A stretch of 64,000 nucleotides of DNA from Magnetospirillum sp. 15-1 (lineage in GTDB: Bacteria > Pseudomonadota > Alphaproteobacteria > Rhodospirillales > Magnetospirillaceae): positions 1 through 64,000 of the forward strand of contig NZ_FXXN01000021.1 of assembly GCF_900184795.1 (NCBI RefSeq), written 5' to 3'. The notes under the pieces were generated by a model. That model was not told the origin of the DNA and made no database searches. It saw only the letters and a program-made list of their open reading frames with translations. Made by a program: the position numbers and the translations under genes. This document shows, piece by piece, positions 26,272 to 34,143 of the stretch (its first letter is position 1; every line of letters starts with the position of its first letter).

Positions 26272-27650
26272 TTACGCGACGCCTTCTTTAGCTGATTGGC
26301 TGCTGCCACTGTCCGTGCGGTGAGATCGGCCATTTCGTCGCCGAAGAAATTCTCCGGCCAATTTTCGATGTCGCCCAGGAGGTTAAGACTGAGCGGTTCC
26401 ATTTCGGTCGCGCTCCCCGCCCGCTTACAGAAATAGACGGCCACATCGTCGGGTGTGAGCATGCCCTCGGCGACCCGCCGTTGGAGACGGTTCAGGAAAT
26501 GCTCGGAATGGCTTTCAATGATGAGTTGGATATTACGGTCCTGGCCGCCTTCGCGCGCCTTGATCGCTGCAATAAACACATCGGCCAGTTCCGCCTGGAC
26601 CTGGGGATGGAGGTGGATCTCCGGCTGCTCCATCCAGACGGTCGAATGGGCGGGGCAATAGAACGCTTGGACCAGTGCGGGAAGCACCTGCGAGACCCCG
26701 AACCCGACATCGGTAATCTTAACTTCCGGTGCTTTGGTATGAGTCTTGATTAGGACCTCGTATTCCTTGCGCCCTTCCGCCACGGGTTTCAACACGAAAC
26801 TGTGTATTACACCCAGCTCCTTCAGCCACTTGGCAATACATTCGGCGAAGGGCTCTCTCGGTTTTCCCCGTCCCCAGTTAAAACTTCGCCCCTCGTTTTG
26901 GGCGGAAAGGATCGCGGCGACCGCGTATTCGCCCAACTGGCCAACGTCCTCGGGGCGATCACCTGACCATTGGTAAAGCCGTTGTGGATGCTTGCGCAAT
27001 GGACCGAGATAGCTGATGCTGTTCAGCATCGTCTCGGTTGCCAGTGCGAAATCAGCCAAGAAGCCGGCGTTCTGGTAGCGGGCCATGGTAACTTCGGGAA
27101 TACGATAGAATTTCTCCGGCTCGGCCAACGGCCAAATTCGGCCCGTGGCTCTCACGAACTTATAAGAATCCGACTCCAGCTTGAATTTACCGTCCGCCTT
27201 CCGGGCGTTGGTAACATCCAGAACAATGTCATCATCCTCTATCAGGTCATAGCGGAGGGATCGCATTACCGGTTGGCCCGACTTCTCGGCTGCCACAGAA
27301 ACTTGTAAGCCCAGCTTAGTACCAAAATAGCGTTTCCTGGTGAGGGGATCGCGAAACCCCAGTCCTGTGGGCAGAGACCACCTCAAATCGCACTCAAGCG
27401 TCTGGGAAAGATCGTGGGCGTAAAGGCAGTCGGCGAAGGTCCCAAGGTCGATTAGGGTGGTCGCGTCGCCAAGATTGAGGGCACGCTTCCGGTCGGCCGA
27501 CAACGCTGTCTGTTTCAACGCCAACAGCAAATGGCCCAGGCTGCTCTTGCCAGCGCTGTTGGCGCCAAAGATCACGGTCAGTGGCGCCAACCGTATCTCG
27601 CCAGTGTCCCTCCATGACTTGAAGTTTCGAATGCGAAGGGAAGTGAGCAT
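26268..27650 (-). CDS. ABC-type AAA ATPase (OLD/DUF3696-like) of a putative defence operon
   Basis: A 460-residue SMC/ABC-like ATPase starting MLTSLRIRNFKSWRDTGEIR; the frame is open 54 bases further upstream. Walker A is IFGANSAGKSSLGHLLLALK. The D-loop and Walker B region reads TVWMEQPEIHLHPQVQAELA, with a switch His in IIESHSEHFLNRLQRR. VGFGVSQVLPALVQAF is the signature-like motif. Such stand-alone ATPases act as sensors that control an effector in phage-defence operons. Here the effector candidates are the PIN nuclease and RNA ligase that follow without any gap. Confidence 0.85.
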   Translation of the reverse strand: MLTSLRIRNFKSWRDTGEIRLAPLTVIFGANSAGKSSLGHLLLALKQTALSADRKRALNLGDATTLIDLGTFADCLYAHDLSQTLECDLRWSLPTGLGFRDPLTRKRYFGTKLGLQVSVAAEKSGQPVMRSLRYDLIEDDDIVLDVTNARKADGKFKLESDSYKFVRATGRIWPLAEPEKFYRIPEVTMARYQNAGFLADFALATETMLNSISYLGPLRKHPQRLYQWSGDRPEDVGQLGEYAVAAILSAQNEGRSFNWGRGKPREPFAECIAKWLKELGVIHSFVLKPVAEGRKEYEVLIKTHTKAPEVKITDVGFGVSQVLPALVQAFYCPAHSTVWMEQPEIHLHPQVQAELADVFIAAIKAREGGQDRNIQLIIESHSEHFLNRLQRRVAEGMLTPDDVAVYFCKRAGSATEMEPLSLNLLGDIENWPENFFGDEMADLTARTVAAANQLKKASRK

Positions 27651-27681
27651 GGCGGTTCCTTGCGTCAAATGCGCTGGGCAA

Positions 27682-28044
27682 TTACCCGACGGACACTCTT
27701 CCAAAGAACGGTGAGTGTGGAAACCAAAGAATCGGTTTGCTTGTGGTGAATTTACAGTTCCAGCTATACGGCCCCTCGGTATCGATCTTCAAGAGTTCGA
27801 GAATCGAGACATCGCCAGCGATGCTTATTTCGACCGGCTTGGCCAAGATGTGACTGAAAATGATCGCGATTTTGTCGTCGTCCCCACGTGGGACAAGGAC
27901 GGGGGGCTCGATTCCCAGGCCAAGATCGCCCGGAATAATCCTGAAGTGGGGAAGGAGAAGCTCGTTCAGCAAATTAAATCGGCGTCCGCTTTTGCGACTA
28001 GGCGCGGATTCTCCGAACGTCCAACATGGGCGCAAAGCCGACAT
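27682..28044 (-). CDS. hypothetical protein preceding the ATPase-PIN-ligase operon
   Basis: A 120-residue minus-strand frame ending 31 bases before the ATPase start. The part from RFNLLNELLLPHFRIIPGDL through DDDKIAIIFSHILAKPVEIS to GDVSILELLKIDTEG has high third-position GC and reads like real protein. The opposite-strand frame does not. The first 25 residues are less convincing, so the start may be elsewhere or the gene a remnant. No family recognised. It could be the first gene of the same operon. Confidence 0.4.
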   Translation of the reverse strand: MSALRPCWTFGESAPSRKSGRRFNLLNELLLPHFRIIPGDLGLGIEPPVLVPRGDDDKIAIIFSHILAKPVEISIAGDVSILELLKIDTEGPYSWNCKFTTSKPILWFPHSPFFGRVSVG

Positions 28045-28147
28045 CAAATCTCCAACTGGCGCCCGTCGGCGTTAGGATGTGTTCGGTAGTTATTTCCAAA
28101 ATATTCCAAATAATTTCAGACACATATTACCTCTCCGATAGCAACCG

Positions 28148-28178
28148 ACGCCCTGCCTTCCTGACGGATGCAGGGCGT
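28148..28178 (+). promoter_or_regulatory. hairpin in the leader of the GTPase gene
   Basis: Arms ACGCCCTGC and GCAGGGCGT (9 bp) enclose a 13-base loop. CTCACTTTT follows and then a strong GGAGGGA ribosome-binding site. It could be an attenuator, or the terminator of an upstream transcript. Confidence 0.45.
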
Positions 28179-28197
28179 CTCACTTTTGGAGGGAACG

Positions 28198-28272
28198 ATG
28201 ATGACAGGAGGGATTCTGTCCTCGCCCGAAATGGGCGAACTCCCCCCTCACATAAGACAGGAACGACCATGA
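28198..28272 (+). CDS. 24-residue leader peptide coupled to the GTPase
   Basis: The frame MMTGGILSSPEMGELPPHIR, then QERP, starts after GGAGGGAACG and ends with a TGA overlapping the ATG of the GTPase (ATGA at 28269-28272). The strong ribosome-binding site belongs to this small frame, while the GTPase has only AGGA. The GTPase is therefore probably translated by re-initiation. The peptide itself shows no family. Confidence 0.45.
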   Translation: MMTGGILSSPEMGELPPHIRQERP

Positions 28273-29126
28273 TCGACGTGAACAATGTGGAATCCTTCCT
28301 CGATGCCCTGGCTCGCCAGGGCATCGACATCCCTGCGGAATACCGGACCCAAATATCGTCGCGGCTCAACGACATCATCCAGTACGAACCGATGGTCGGG
28401 GTCTTCGGCAAGACCGGGGCGGGCAAGTCCAGCCTGTGCAATGCCCTGTTCGGCAGGGACATATGCCCGATCAGCGACATTGCCGCCTGCACCCGCACGC
28501 CCCAACAGGTCAGGCTCAACCTTGTGGGCAGGGGCATGACCCTGCTCGACGTTCCCGGCGTGGGTGAGAGCGAAGATCGTGACGCCGAATATGACGCGCT
28601 CTATCGGCAATGGCTGCCCAAGCTCGATCTGGTGCTGTGGATCGTCAAGGCCGATGATCGCGCCCTGGCCGTGGACCAGGATTTCTTCAAACGGCTGGTC
28701 AGGCCGTATCTGGATGTGGGCAAGCCCTTCTTCGTGGTCCTCAGCCAAGTGGACAAGATCGAACCGTTCCGGGAATGGGACGAAAAGGCGCATCAACCCG
28801 GCTCCCGCCAAGCGGCCAATATCGAGGAAAAATGCCGCGTGGTGGCGGGGTTCTTCGGCCTGCCTCCCGGTCAGGTTCTGGCCGCTTCCGCCGCAGAGAA
28901 ATACGGTCTGGTGGAACTGGTGGACGGCATCGTTCACGCCCTGCCTGCCGAAAAGCGGGTCGGCGTGTTGCGCGAGGTACAGAAGGAATACCGTTCGAAA
29001 AAAGCAAAGAGGGATGCGGAAAAGGGGATTCTCGACGTGATCGTCGAGGTCGCCGGAACGGCGCTTGCCAAAGCGGTCGATTGGGTTGCCGGTAAGATCG
29101 GCAGCATCTTCAGCGGCTGGTGGTGA
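28269..29126 (+). CDS. Era/YfjP-like GTPase
   Basis: A 285-residue TRAFAC GTPase. G1 is GVFGKTGAGKSSLCNALFGR (about residue 46), the G2 Thr lies in AACTRTPQQV, G3 is LLDVPGVGESEDRDAEYDAL, and G4 is VVLSQVDKIEP. The C-terminus holds a helical segment with Lys and Arg, then a hydrophobic tail (VIVEVAGTALAKAVDWVAGK, ending FSGWW) that may touch membranes. Such YfjP/YeeP proteins are typical of prophages and islands and are suspected to act in defence or membrane remodelling. Upstream in-frame codons exist, but the ATG at 28269 fits the family start. Confidence 0.8.
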   Translation: MIDVNNVESFLDALARQGIDIPAEYRTQISSRLNDIIQYEPMVGVFGKTGAGKSSLCNALFGRDICPISDIAACTRTPQQVRLNLVGRGMTLLDVPGVGESEDRDAEYDALYRQWLPKLDLVLWIVKADDRALAVDQDFFKRLVRPYLDVGKPFFVVLSQVDKIEPFREWDEKAHQPGSRQAANIEEKCRVVAGFFGLPPGQVLAASAAEKYGLVELVDGIVHALPAEKRVGVLREVQKEYRSKKAKRDAEKGILDVIVEVAGTALAKAVDWVAGKIGSIFSGWW

Positions 29127-29188
29127 CGACAATGGCCCAGACCATCATATCCGTACTGGCCCGCAGCAACGGCATCACGCTGTAGCGG

Positions 29189-29755
29189 TCAGGTTGGAAT
29201 GGTTTTTAGAAACCGGACAGCCCGCGCTTCAATCGCCGGGTCGGGGGACATGGAGAGGAAGCGGTAAAGAACCGTCTCGACATCCAAGGGGCGGATTTCA
29301 TGCCAAGCCCGGATATACGCCTCGTCCTTTTCCGCCATACGGAACAGCTTGGAGACGGTCAGGTCCTCGGGACAGGGAGCCACGGCGAAAACGGTATGGT
29401 CCCCATCCCGGACCTGGACACGCACGGCGCGGTAAATCCACCCTTCCGGCAGCTTGGCCGTCCCGTCGTTCACGCCGTCGATATAAAAGCCATGGGTGTC
29501 GTGAAACTGCGATCCCCACCCGAAGAGGGCGTTGATCTCCTCGGACGCTTCTTCGCCGGGATGGTCACGCTCCCAGTCACGGTAATTGTTCGGATAGGCG
29601 TCGATTTCCTCGGACATCCGAAGAAGCGCCGGGGCCTCGGGCCAGCCGACAAGAACCGCCTGGCTGCCGACCACGATCACGGTATCCGTTTTGAAATGGT
29701 ACGATAGCGCCCGGACCGCCCGGTAAAGATCATCAGCCGTCCTCTGCCCCGACAT
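29189..29755 (-). CDS. nucleotidyltransferase-like protein (DUF6036 type)
   Basis: A 188-residue protein starting MSGQRTADDLYRAVRALSYH. The core VIVVGSQAVLVGWPEAPALL, followed by MSEEIDAYPN, matches the GS...D.D region of minimal nucleotidyltransferases. The later APCPEDLTVSKLFRMAEKDE and IRPLDVETVLYR are seen in AbiEii-like and DUF6036 proteins. Such enzymes often form toxin-antitoxin-like pairs with a small upstream partner, as here. It begins one base after the partner's stop. Confidence 0.6.
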   Translation of the reverse strand: MSGQRTADDLYRAVRALSYHFKTDTVIVVGSQAVLVGWPEAPALLRMSEEIDAYPNNYRDWERDHPGEEASEEINALFGWGSQFHDTHGFYIDGVNDGTAKLPEGWIYRAVRVQVRDGDHTVFAVAPCPEDLTVSKLFRMAEKDEAYIRAWHEIRPLDVETVLYRFLSMSPDPAIEARAVRFLKTIPT

Positions 29756-29756
29756 G

Positions 29757-30146
29757 TCAGCGCAAACCCTGCTTGGCCTTGCGCCAGATACGCCGACGCA
29801 GTTGAGGATCGCGGAAGTCCACGACATCGACCAGAGGAGAGCTAAGGCGCAAGCGCACCATCGCTTCTCCCCGGCTGGTAATGGAGCGGCACAGGGTTTC
29901 GGCGTCCTGGGACAGCAAGCTTTCCCACTCCGGAATGTAATCGAACAACGGCCCGGCCTGCCGTTTCTGGGCAATCCGTATCTTCGCAGATTCGATGAGG
30001 TCTGGGCGCGAGCGGATGCGACGCGCGATCAAGCGGTGCATCAGCAGCTTGGCACGATCATTAACCGTTTCGGCGTTGGCTGTGCCGACGCCTTTGGCGT
30101 TCAATGCCGATCCCATGAATCCCTCGGGTGCATTGGTCGGGGTCAT
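29757..30146 (-). CDS. putative partner (regulator/antitoxin) of the nucleotidyltransferase
   Basis: A basic, helical protein of about 129 residues from ATG 30146 (MTPTNAPEGFMGSALNAKGV); the frame is open to 30317. The core AKLLMHRLIARRIRSRPDLI and the close RDPQLRRRIWRKAKQGLR are strongly basic. A start at 30224 is possible but would overlap the start of the divergent AAA gene. Its stop abuts the nucleotidyltransferase start, so they are co-expressed. In related loci the first gene supplies the antitoxin or a DNA-binding regulator. Family not recognised. Confidence 0.5.
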   Translation of the reverse strand: MTPTNAPEGFMGSALNAKGVGTANAETVNDRAKLLMHRLIARRIRSRPDLIESAKIRIAQKRQAGPLFDYIPEWESLLSQDAETLCRSITSRGEAMVRLRLSSPLVDVVDFRDPQLRRRIWRKAKQGLR

Positions 30147-30222
30147 TTTAGGCAGGCCGGACGGTAATGCCAAGAGGGGCAATGGTTTGCCCCATTTCCA
30201 CATCTTCTCAATGGAGTATTCC

Positions 30223-31197
30223 ATGACCGATCCCCTCGCGGAGATCGGCAGCCTTTCGGCTGCCGATTTCGATGCCGGAGCCTTGTTCAGCGGCCAGCCT
30301 TCGGGCCGCAAAATCAAGGGCTACGCTTCTCCCTGCCGGCACACTCCCGCCGTTGATCCCGACTACCTGTTCCCCGCGATCATGCGGGATTTGGTGGTGT
30401 GGTTCATGAGCGGGAGCGATCCCCTCTACCTCTTCGGTCCCACCGGCAGCGGCAAGACCAGCTTGGTCCGCCAAGTGGCGGCGCGGCTGAATTACCCGGT
30501 GTTCGATGTCACCGGCCACGGACGGCTGGAGTTCCCGGACCTGGCCGGGCACCTGACCGTGGACAACGGCTCCATGCGCTTCGAGCACGGGCCGCTGGCC
30601 CTGGCGATGAAGCACGGCGGGCTGTTTCTGCTCAACGAGATCGACCTGTTGGACCCGGCCACCGCAGCCGGGCTCAACGGGGTGTTGGATGGTGCGCCGC
30701 TCTGCATCCCGGAAAACGGCGGCGAGGTGATTCCGCCCCATCCGATGTTCCGCTTCGTCGCCACCGCCAACACCAATGGCGGGTCCGATGGGACCGGGCT
30801 TTACCAGGGCACGCTTCGCCAGAACCTCGCCTTCATGGATCGGTTCTGGCTGTGCGAGGTGGCCTACCCAGACTCCACGGCGGAACTCCAGATTCTCGAA
30901 CGCCGGGCTCCGGCTCTGCCTGCCGATCTGCGTTCCACCATGGTCGAATTCGCCAACGAGGTTCGCCGCCTGTTCATCGGCGACAGCGACGGCCGGCACC
31001 AAAGCATCGAAGTCACCTTTTCCACCCGCACCTTGATCCGCTGGGCCGATCTGACCCAGCGGTTCCAGCCCTTGGCCCGCGCGGGCATCCAGCCCGTGAC
31101 CTATGCCCTCGACCGGGCGCTGGGGTTTCGCGCCTCTCCGCCCACCCGCGCTTTGCTCCACGAGCTGGGGCAGCGGCTGTTTCCCTCCGCTTCGTAA
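30223..31197 (+). CDS. CobS/MoxR-like AAA+ ATPase
   Basis: A 324-residue AAA+ protein. Walker A is YLFGPTGSGKTSLVRQVAAR (about residue 70), Walker B is GGLFLLNEIDLLDPATAAGL (about 134), and sensor 1 is RFVATANTNGGSDGTGLYQG. The insert pattern and helix 2 region match CobS/MoxR ATPases that remodel partners with a vWA protein. The start at 30223 has GGAG six bases upstream. It is followed by a DUF3150 protein and a CobT-like vWA protein, the same trio found on plasmids and phages. No CobN or cobalamin genes are near, so a role in cobalt chelation is unlikely. Confidence 0.85.
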   Translation: MTDPLAEIGSLSAADFDAGALFSGQPSGRKIKGYASPCRHTPAVDPDYLFPAIMRDLVVWFMSGSDPLYLFGPTGSGKTSLVRQVAARLNYPVFDVTGHGRLEFPDLAGHLTVDNGSMRFEHGPLALAMKHGGLFLLNEIDLLDPATAAGLNGVLDGAPLCIPENGGEVIPPHPMFRFVATANTNGGSDGTGLYQGTLRQNLAFMDRFWLCEVAYPDSTAELQILERRAPALPADLRSTMVEFANEVRRLFIGDSDGRHQSIEVTFSTRTLIRWADLTQRFQPLARAGIQPVTYALDRALGFRASPPTRALLHELGQRLFPSAS

Positions 31198-31202
31198 CAA
31201 GC

Positions 31203-31376
31203 TGCGGAAAAACTCAAAATTCGGGGGCTTTTGCCCCCGATCCCCCAATCGGGAGGCGCAGCCTCCCCAACCCTCCAGCTTTTAAATTATTGATTTTAAA
31301 CAAACTGGAGGCTCGGAGGCTGCGCCTCCGAACGGGTTCGGGCAGTCGCCCGACCGCGAAGCGGAGTTTTTCCGCA
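31203..31376. repeat. large nested inverted repeat inside the AAA-DUF3150-vWA operon
   Basis: Outer arms TGCGGAAAAACTC (31203-31215) and GAGTTTTTCCGCA (31364-31376) are perfectly complementary. Inside lie CCTCCAG and CTGGAGG, plus two small hairpins GGAGGCGCAGCCTCC and GGAGGCTGCGCCTCC. The whole 174 bases could fold into one long branched stem between the first and second gene of the operon. It might tune expression between them or be the trace of a palindromic mobile unit. Confidence 0.7.
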
Positions 31377-31397
31377 CCCTGCTAAAGGAAAAATGCC

Positions 31398-32393
31398 ATG
31401 ACCAATGCCATCTCCACCGACATCACCGTTTTGAAGCAGCTCATCGCCCTGCGGCTGGATGTCAATATCTGGTCCGCCAGGAAGAAACTGACCCCCGCCG
31501 ATTTCGGCACCCTGGATTTGCCCCCGGAAAAACTGGCCTCGCTGGGGAGCAAGAAGGTCTGCAATCCCGAGGATTTGCGGGTGTTCTCCACCCTCAAGGC
31601 CCGCGCCATTGCGCTGTTGGACCGCCACGGCATGCGGTTCCTCGGCGGTTGGGCGATTCCCGAAAACGCCGTCAAGCCGGTGAGCGAGGGACTGAAAGTC
31701 ATCGCAACCGATTTCGCCGCCGCCAAGGACTCCTTCCTCGCCCGCTACGATCAGGCCATCCAGGAATGGGTCGGCAACAATCCCGGCTGGGAATCGCTGA
31801 TCGCCCACTCGCTGGTGGGTATCGACACCGTGCGGGCACGGCTGGGCTTCGCATGGCAGATGTTCAAGGTCGTGCCACCCAAAGGCCAGGCCGGGCAGAC
31901 TCTGACCGAGGCGGTCAATGCCCTCGGCGGTTCGCTGTTCGGGGAAGTCGCCAAGGTGGCCGATGAGGCGTGGCACAAGAGCTTCGCCGGGAAAGCCGAG
32001 GTCACGGCCAAGGCTCTGTCTCCCATCAAAAACCTGCGGCACAAGTTGGCCGGGCTGTCCTTCGTCGAGCCTCGGGTGACGCCCCTGGTGGATGTGATCG
32101 ACGCGGCCTTGGCGGCTGTGCCCCATAAGGGGCCGATCACCGGCACCGCCTTGGTGGGGCTTCAGGGGCTGGTCTGCCTGCTCCGCGATCCCGCCGCCAT
32201 GGTCGAACACGGTCAACGGATCATCGAAGGCCAGAATCCCAACAATGCCTTGCTCGGACTGGTGGCCCCGCCGGCTGCGGATCAGGCCCCGGACATGGAC
32301 GCCGATCGCTTTCCCGATTTCAACGACGACGACCTTCCCCCTGATCTGCCGATGGAACCCGCCTCCACGCTGGACTCCCTCGGCCTATGGTAA
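31398..32393 (+). CDS. DUF3150 protein
   Basis: A 331-residue protein whose first half carries the DUF3150 pattern: ALRLDVNIWSARKKLTPADF, LPPEKLASLGSKKVCNPEDL, RVFSTLKARAIALLDRHGMR, FLGGWAIPENAV. A long helix then contains DSFLARYDQAIQEWVGNNPG. The C-terminus is acidic and disordered (DMDADRFPDFNDDDLPPDLP). The family is found between a CobS-like ATPase and a CobT-like vWA protein and presumably links them. Its molecular role is not known. The gap to the vWA gene is 15 bases. Confidence 0.8.
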   Translation: MTNAISTDITVLKQLIALRLDVNIWSARKKLTPADFGTLDLPPEKLASLGSKKVCNPEDLRVFSTLKARAIALLDRHGMRFLGGWAIPENAVKPVSEGLKVIATDFAAAKDSFLARYDQAIQEWVGNNPGWESLIAHSLVGIDTVRARLGFAWQMFKVVPPKGQAGQTLTEAVNALGGSLFGEVAKVADEAWHKSFAGKAEVTAKALSPIKNLRHKLAGLSFVEPRVTPLVDVIDAALAAVPHKGPITGTALVGLQGLVCLLRDPAAMVEHGQRIIEGQNPNNALLGLVAPPAADQAPDMDADRFPDFNDDDLPPDLPMEPASTLDSLGLW

Positions 32394-32408
32394 GGACTTC
32401 AAACTCCC

Positions 32409-33896
32409 ATGCACAATTCAGCCATCCTGCAAAGCCTGCCCCTGCTGGCCGATGCCCTGGGGCGGGCTTATGGCGTTGCCGTCGAGATCGGCGGCACCGA
32501 CGCCTACACGACGGGCAAGGTCATCCGCCTTCCCGGCCTTCCCGCCGAAGCCGATGCCACCTTCCTGGGTTTGGTGCGCGGCTATATCGACCACGAGGCG
32601 GCGCATGTCCGCTTCACCGAGTTCCGGGCCATTTCCCAGGCCGACACCACCCCGCTGGAGCGGCACATCTGGAACATCTTCGAGGATTGGCGGGTCGAAG
32701 CCAAGCTGGCGGCATATTATCCCGGCTGCCGACAAAATTTTACCTGGCTGATCCGCCACCTGTTCCTGGAGGGGGTGTCAACGCTCCCTTCGGGGGTGGC
32801 CGTGGTTCTGGATTGGCTTCTGCTGATGGTTCGCTCCTGGAGCGTGCCGGAATTGGCAACCCGGTGCCGGGAGGCCGCTGCCCTGATCGACCGCCAGTGG
32901 CCGGGCTTGCGTCCGGATGTGGAACCGATCCTGGAGCGGATGCCCGGTCACTGTCCCGATAGCCTGGCCTGCCTGGACTATGCCCGCCAGGTCATCCACT
33001 GCCTGAAGGATTCAGCTCCGTCTCCTGGAAAAAATCCATCCCCGGATTTGGCGATCAGTAGCGATATTCAAAGCCTGATTTCCGCCGGGGAAAACGATCT
33101 CCCCGATGATTTCGGGCAAGTGCTGAGGAAATCCCTGGGGCGGAACGCGACGGAGATCAATCGCCTCACCGTCGCCATTGTGGGAAACAAACCTCGTCTG
33201 CCCACCGACGCCAAGGATCGTGCCGCCATCGACCATGCCATTGCGGGCCTGCGGGCACGCCTGCATGGATTGGTGCAATCATCCCGGATGGTCAGGCACA
33301 AGCCCGCCAGAGCCGGGAAAATCGACACACGCCGCCTCCATGGTGTGGCCGTGGGAAATCCACGGATATTCGCCATCCATCAGGCTCGCCCCGCCATCAA
33401 CACCGCTCTGCATGTGCTGCTGGACACTTCCGGCTCCATGCGGGAACGCATCGGCCTCGCCAACCAGTGCTGCCGCGCTGTGGCCCAGGCCATGGCCCTG
33501 ATTGGCGTGTCGGTGGGGATCACCGCCTTTCCCGGCGGCGAACCCGGCACGGTGGTTCCTCTGCTTCGACACGGGGAGCGTCCGGGCCAATACCAGGATG
33601 TGGGAGCCAGGGGCATGACTCCCATGGGCGAAGCCCTGTGGTGGGTGCTGCAACGACTGTCCATCCTGCCGGAACAACGCCGCATGGTGCTGATCATCAC
33701 CGATGGCAGCCCCGATGGCGCCGCCAATGTTCGGGCCGCCATCAAAGCAGCAGCGGCCCAGGGCGTCGAGGTCTATGGCCTCGGCATCGAGTCTTCTCAC
33801 ATCACCACCCTGCTGCCCGGTCGCAGCCGGGTGATCGCGACCATCGGCGAATTGCCGAGGGCGGTCTTTTCCATGTTGGAGCAAACGCTCGTGTAA
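32409..33896 (+). CDS. CobT-like von Willebrand A protein
   Basis: A 495-residue protein. The N-terminal part contains GYIDHEAAHVRFTEFRAISQ and later NIFEDWRVEAKLAAYYPG. The HEAAH and downstream EDWR elements are conserved in CobT-like proteins and match a zincin HExxH pattern. The C-terminal vWA domain has a complete MIDAS: ALHVLLDTSGSMRERIGLAN (DxSxS), GARGMTPMGEALWW (Thr) and LIITDGSPDGA (Asp). Together with the AAA+ gene it should form a MoxR-vWA type remodelling machine that acts on an unknown target. A terminator follows at 33902. Confidence 0.85.
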   Translation: MHNSAILQSLPLLADALGRAYGVAVEIGGTDAYTTGKVIRLPGLPAEADATFLGLVRGYIDHEAAHVRFTEFRAISQADTTPLERHIWNIFEDWRVEAKLAAYYPGCRQNFTWLIRHLFLEGVSTLPSGVAVVLDWLLLMVRSWSVPELATRCREAAALIDRQWPGLRPDVEPILERMPGHCPDSLACLDYARQVIHCLKDSAPSPGKNPSPDLAISSDIQSLISAGENDLPDDFGQVLRKSLGRNATEINRLTVAIVGNKPRLPTDAKDRAAIDHAIAGLRARLHGLVQSSRMVRHKPARAGKIDTRRLHGVAVGNPRIFAIHQARPAINTALHVLLDTSGSMRERIGLANQCCRAVAQAMALIGVSVGITAFPGGEPGTVVPLLRHGERPGQYQDVGARGMTPMGEALWWVLQRLSILPEQRRMVLIITDGSPDGAANVRAAIKAAAAQGVEVYGLGIESSHITTLLPGRSRVIATIGELPRAVFSMLEQTLV

Positions 33897-33901
33897 GGGG
33901 G

Positions 33902-33933
33902 CGGCTTGGGGAGAGCCCAGGCCGTCTTTTTTT
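33902..33933 (+). terminator. rho-independent terminator of the AAA-vWA operon
   Basis: A nine-pair stem (CGGCTTGGG with CCCAGGCCG, one G-U pair) and a five-base loop are followed by TCTTTTTTT six bases after the vWA stop codon. Confidence 0.8.
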
Positions 33934-34143
33934 GGGGGGAGTCGAAGAGTTAAGTCGCGGACATCCGCACATCCGCAAAACGCGATAAAACGCGCATTTA
34001 TAGCCCAAAAATCGCGCTGGATTGCTGATTCCAGCCGACTTTTGCCGCCCATGACGCTTGTGACTGTGAGGGGTTATTTGTAATAGCCATCAATAACATC
34101 AAGAAACGAGCTCAGAGTTACTGGTGATAACCTCCCTCATACT

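Noticed and set aside
30223-33896. Cobaltochelatase (cobS/cobT) for cobalamin synthesis
   Set aside because: The DUF3150 gene between the two and the lack of cobN or other cob genes point to the plasmid/phage-type AAA-vWA trio.
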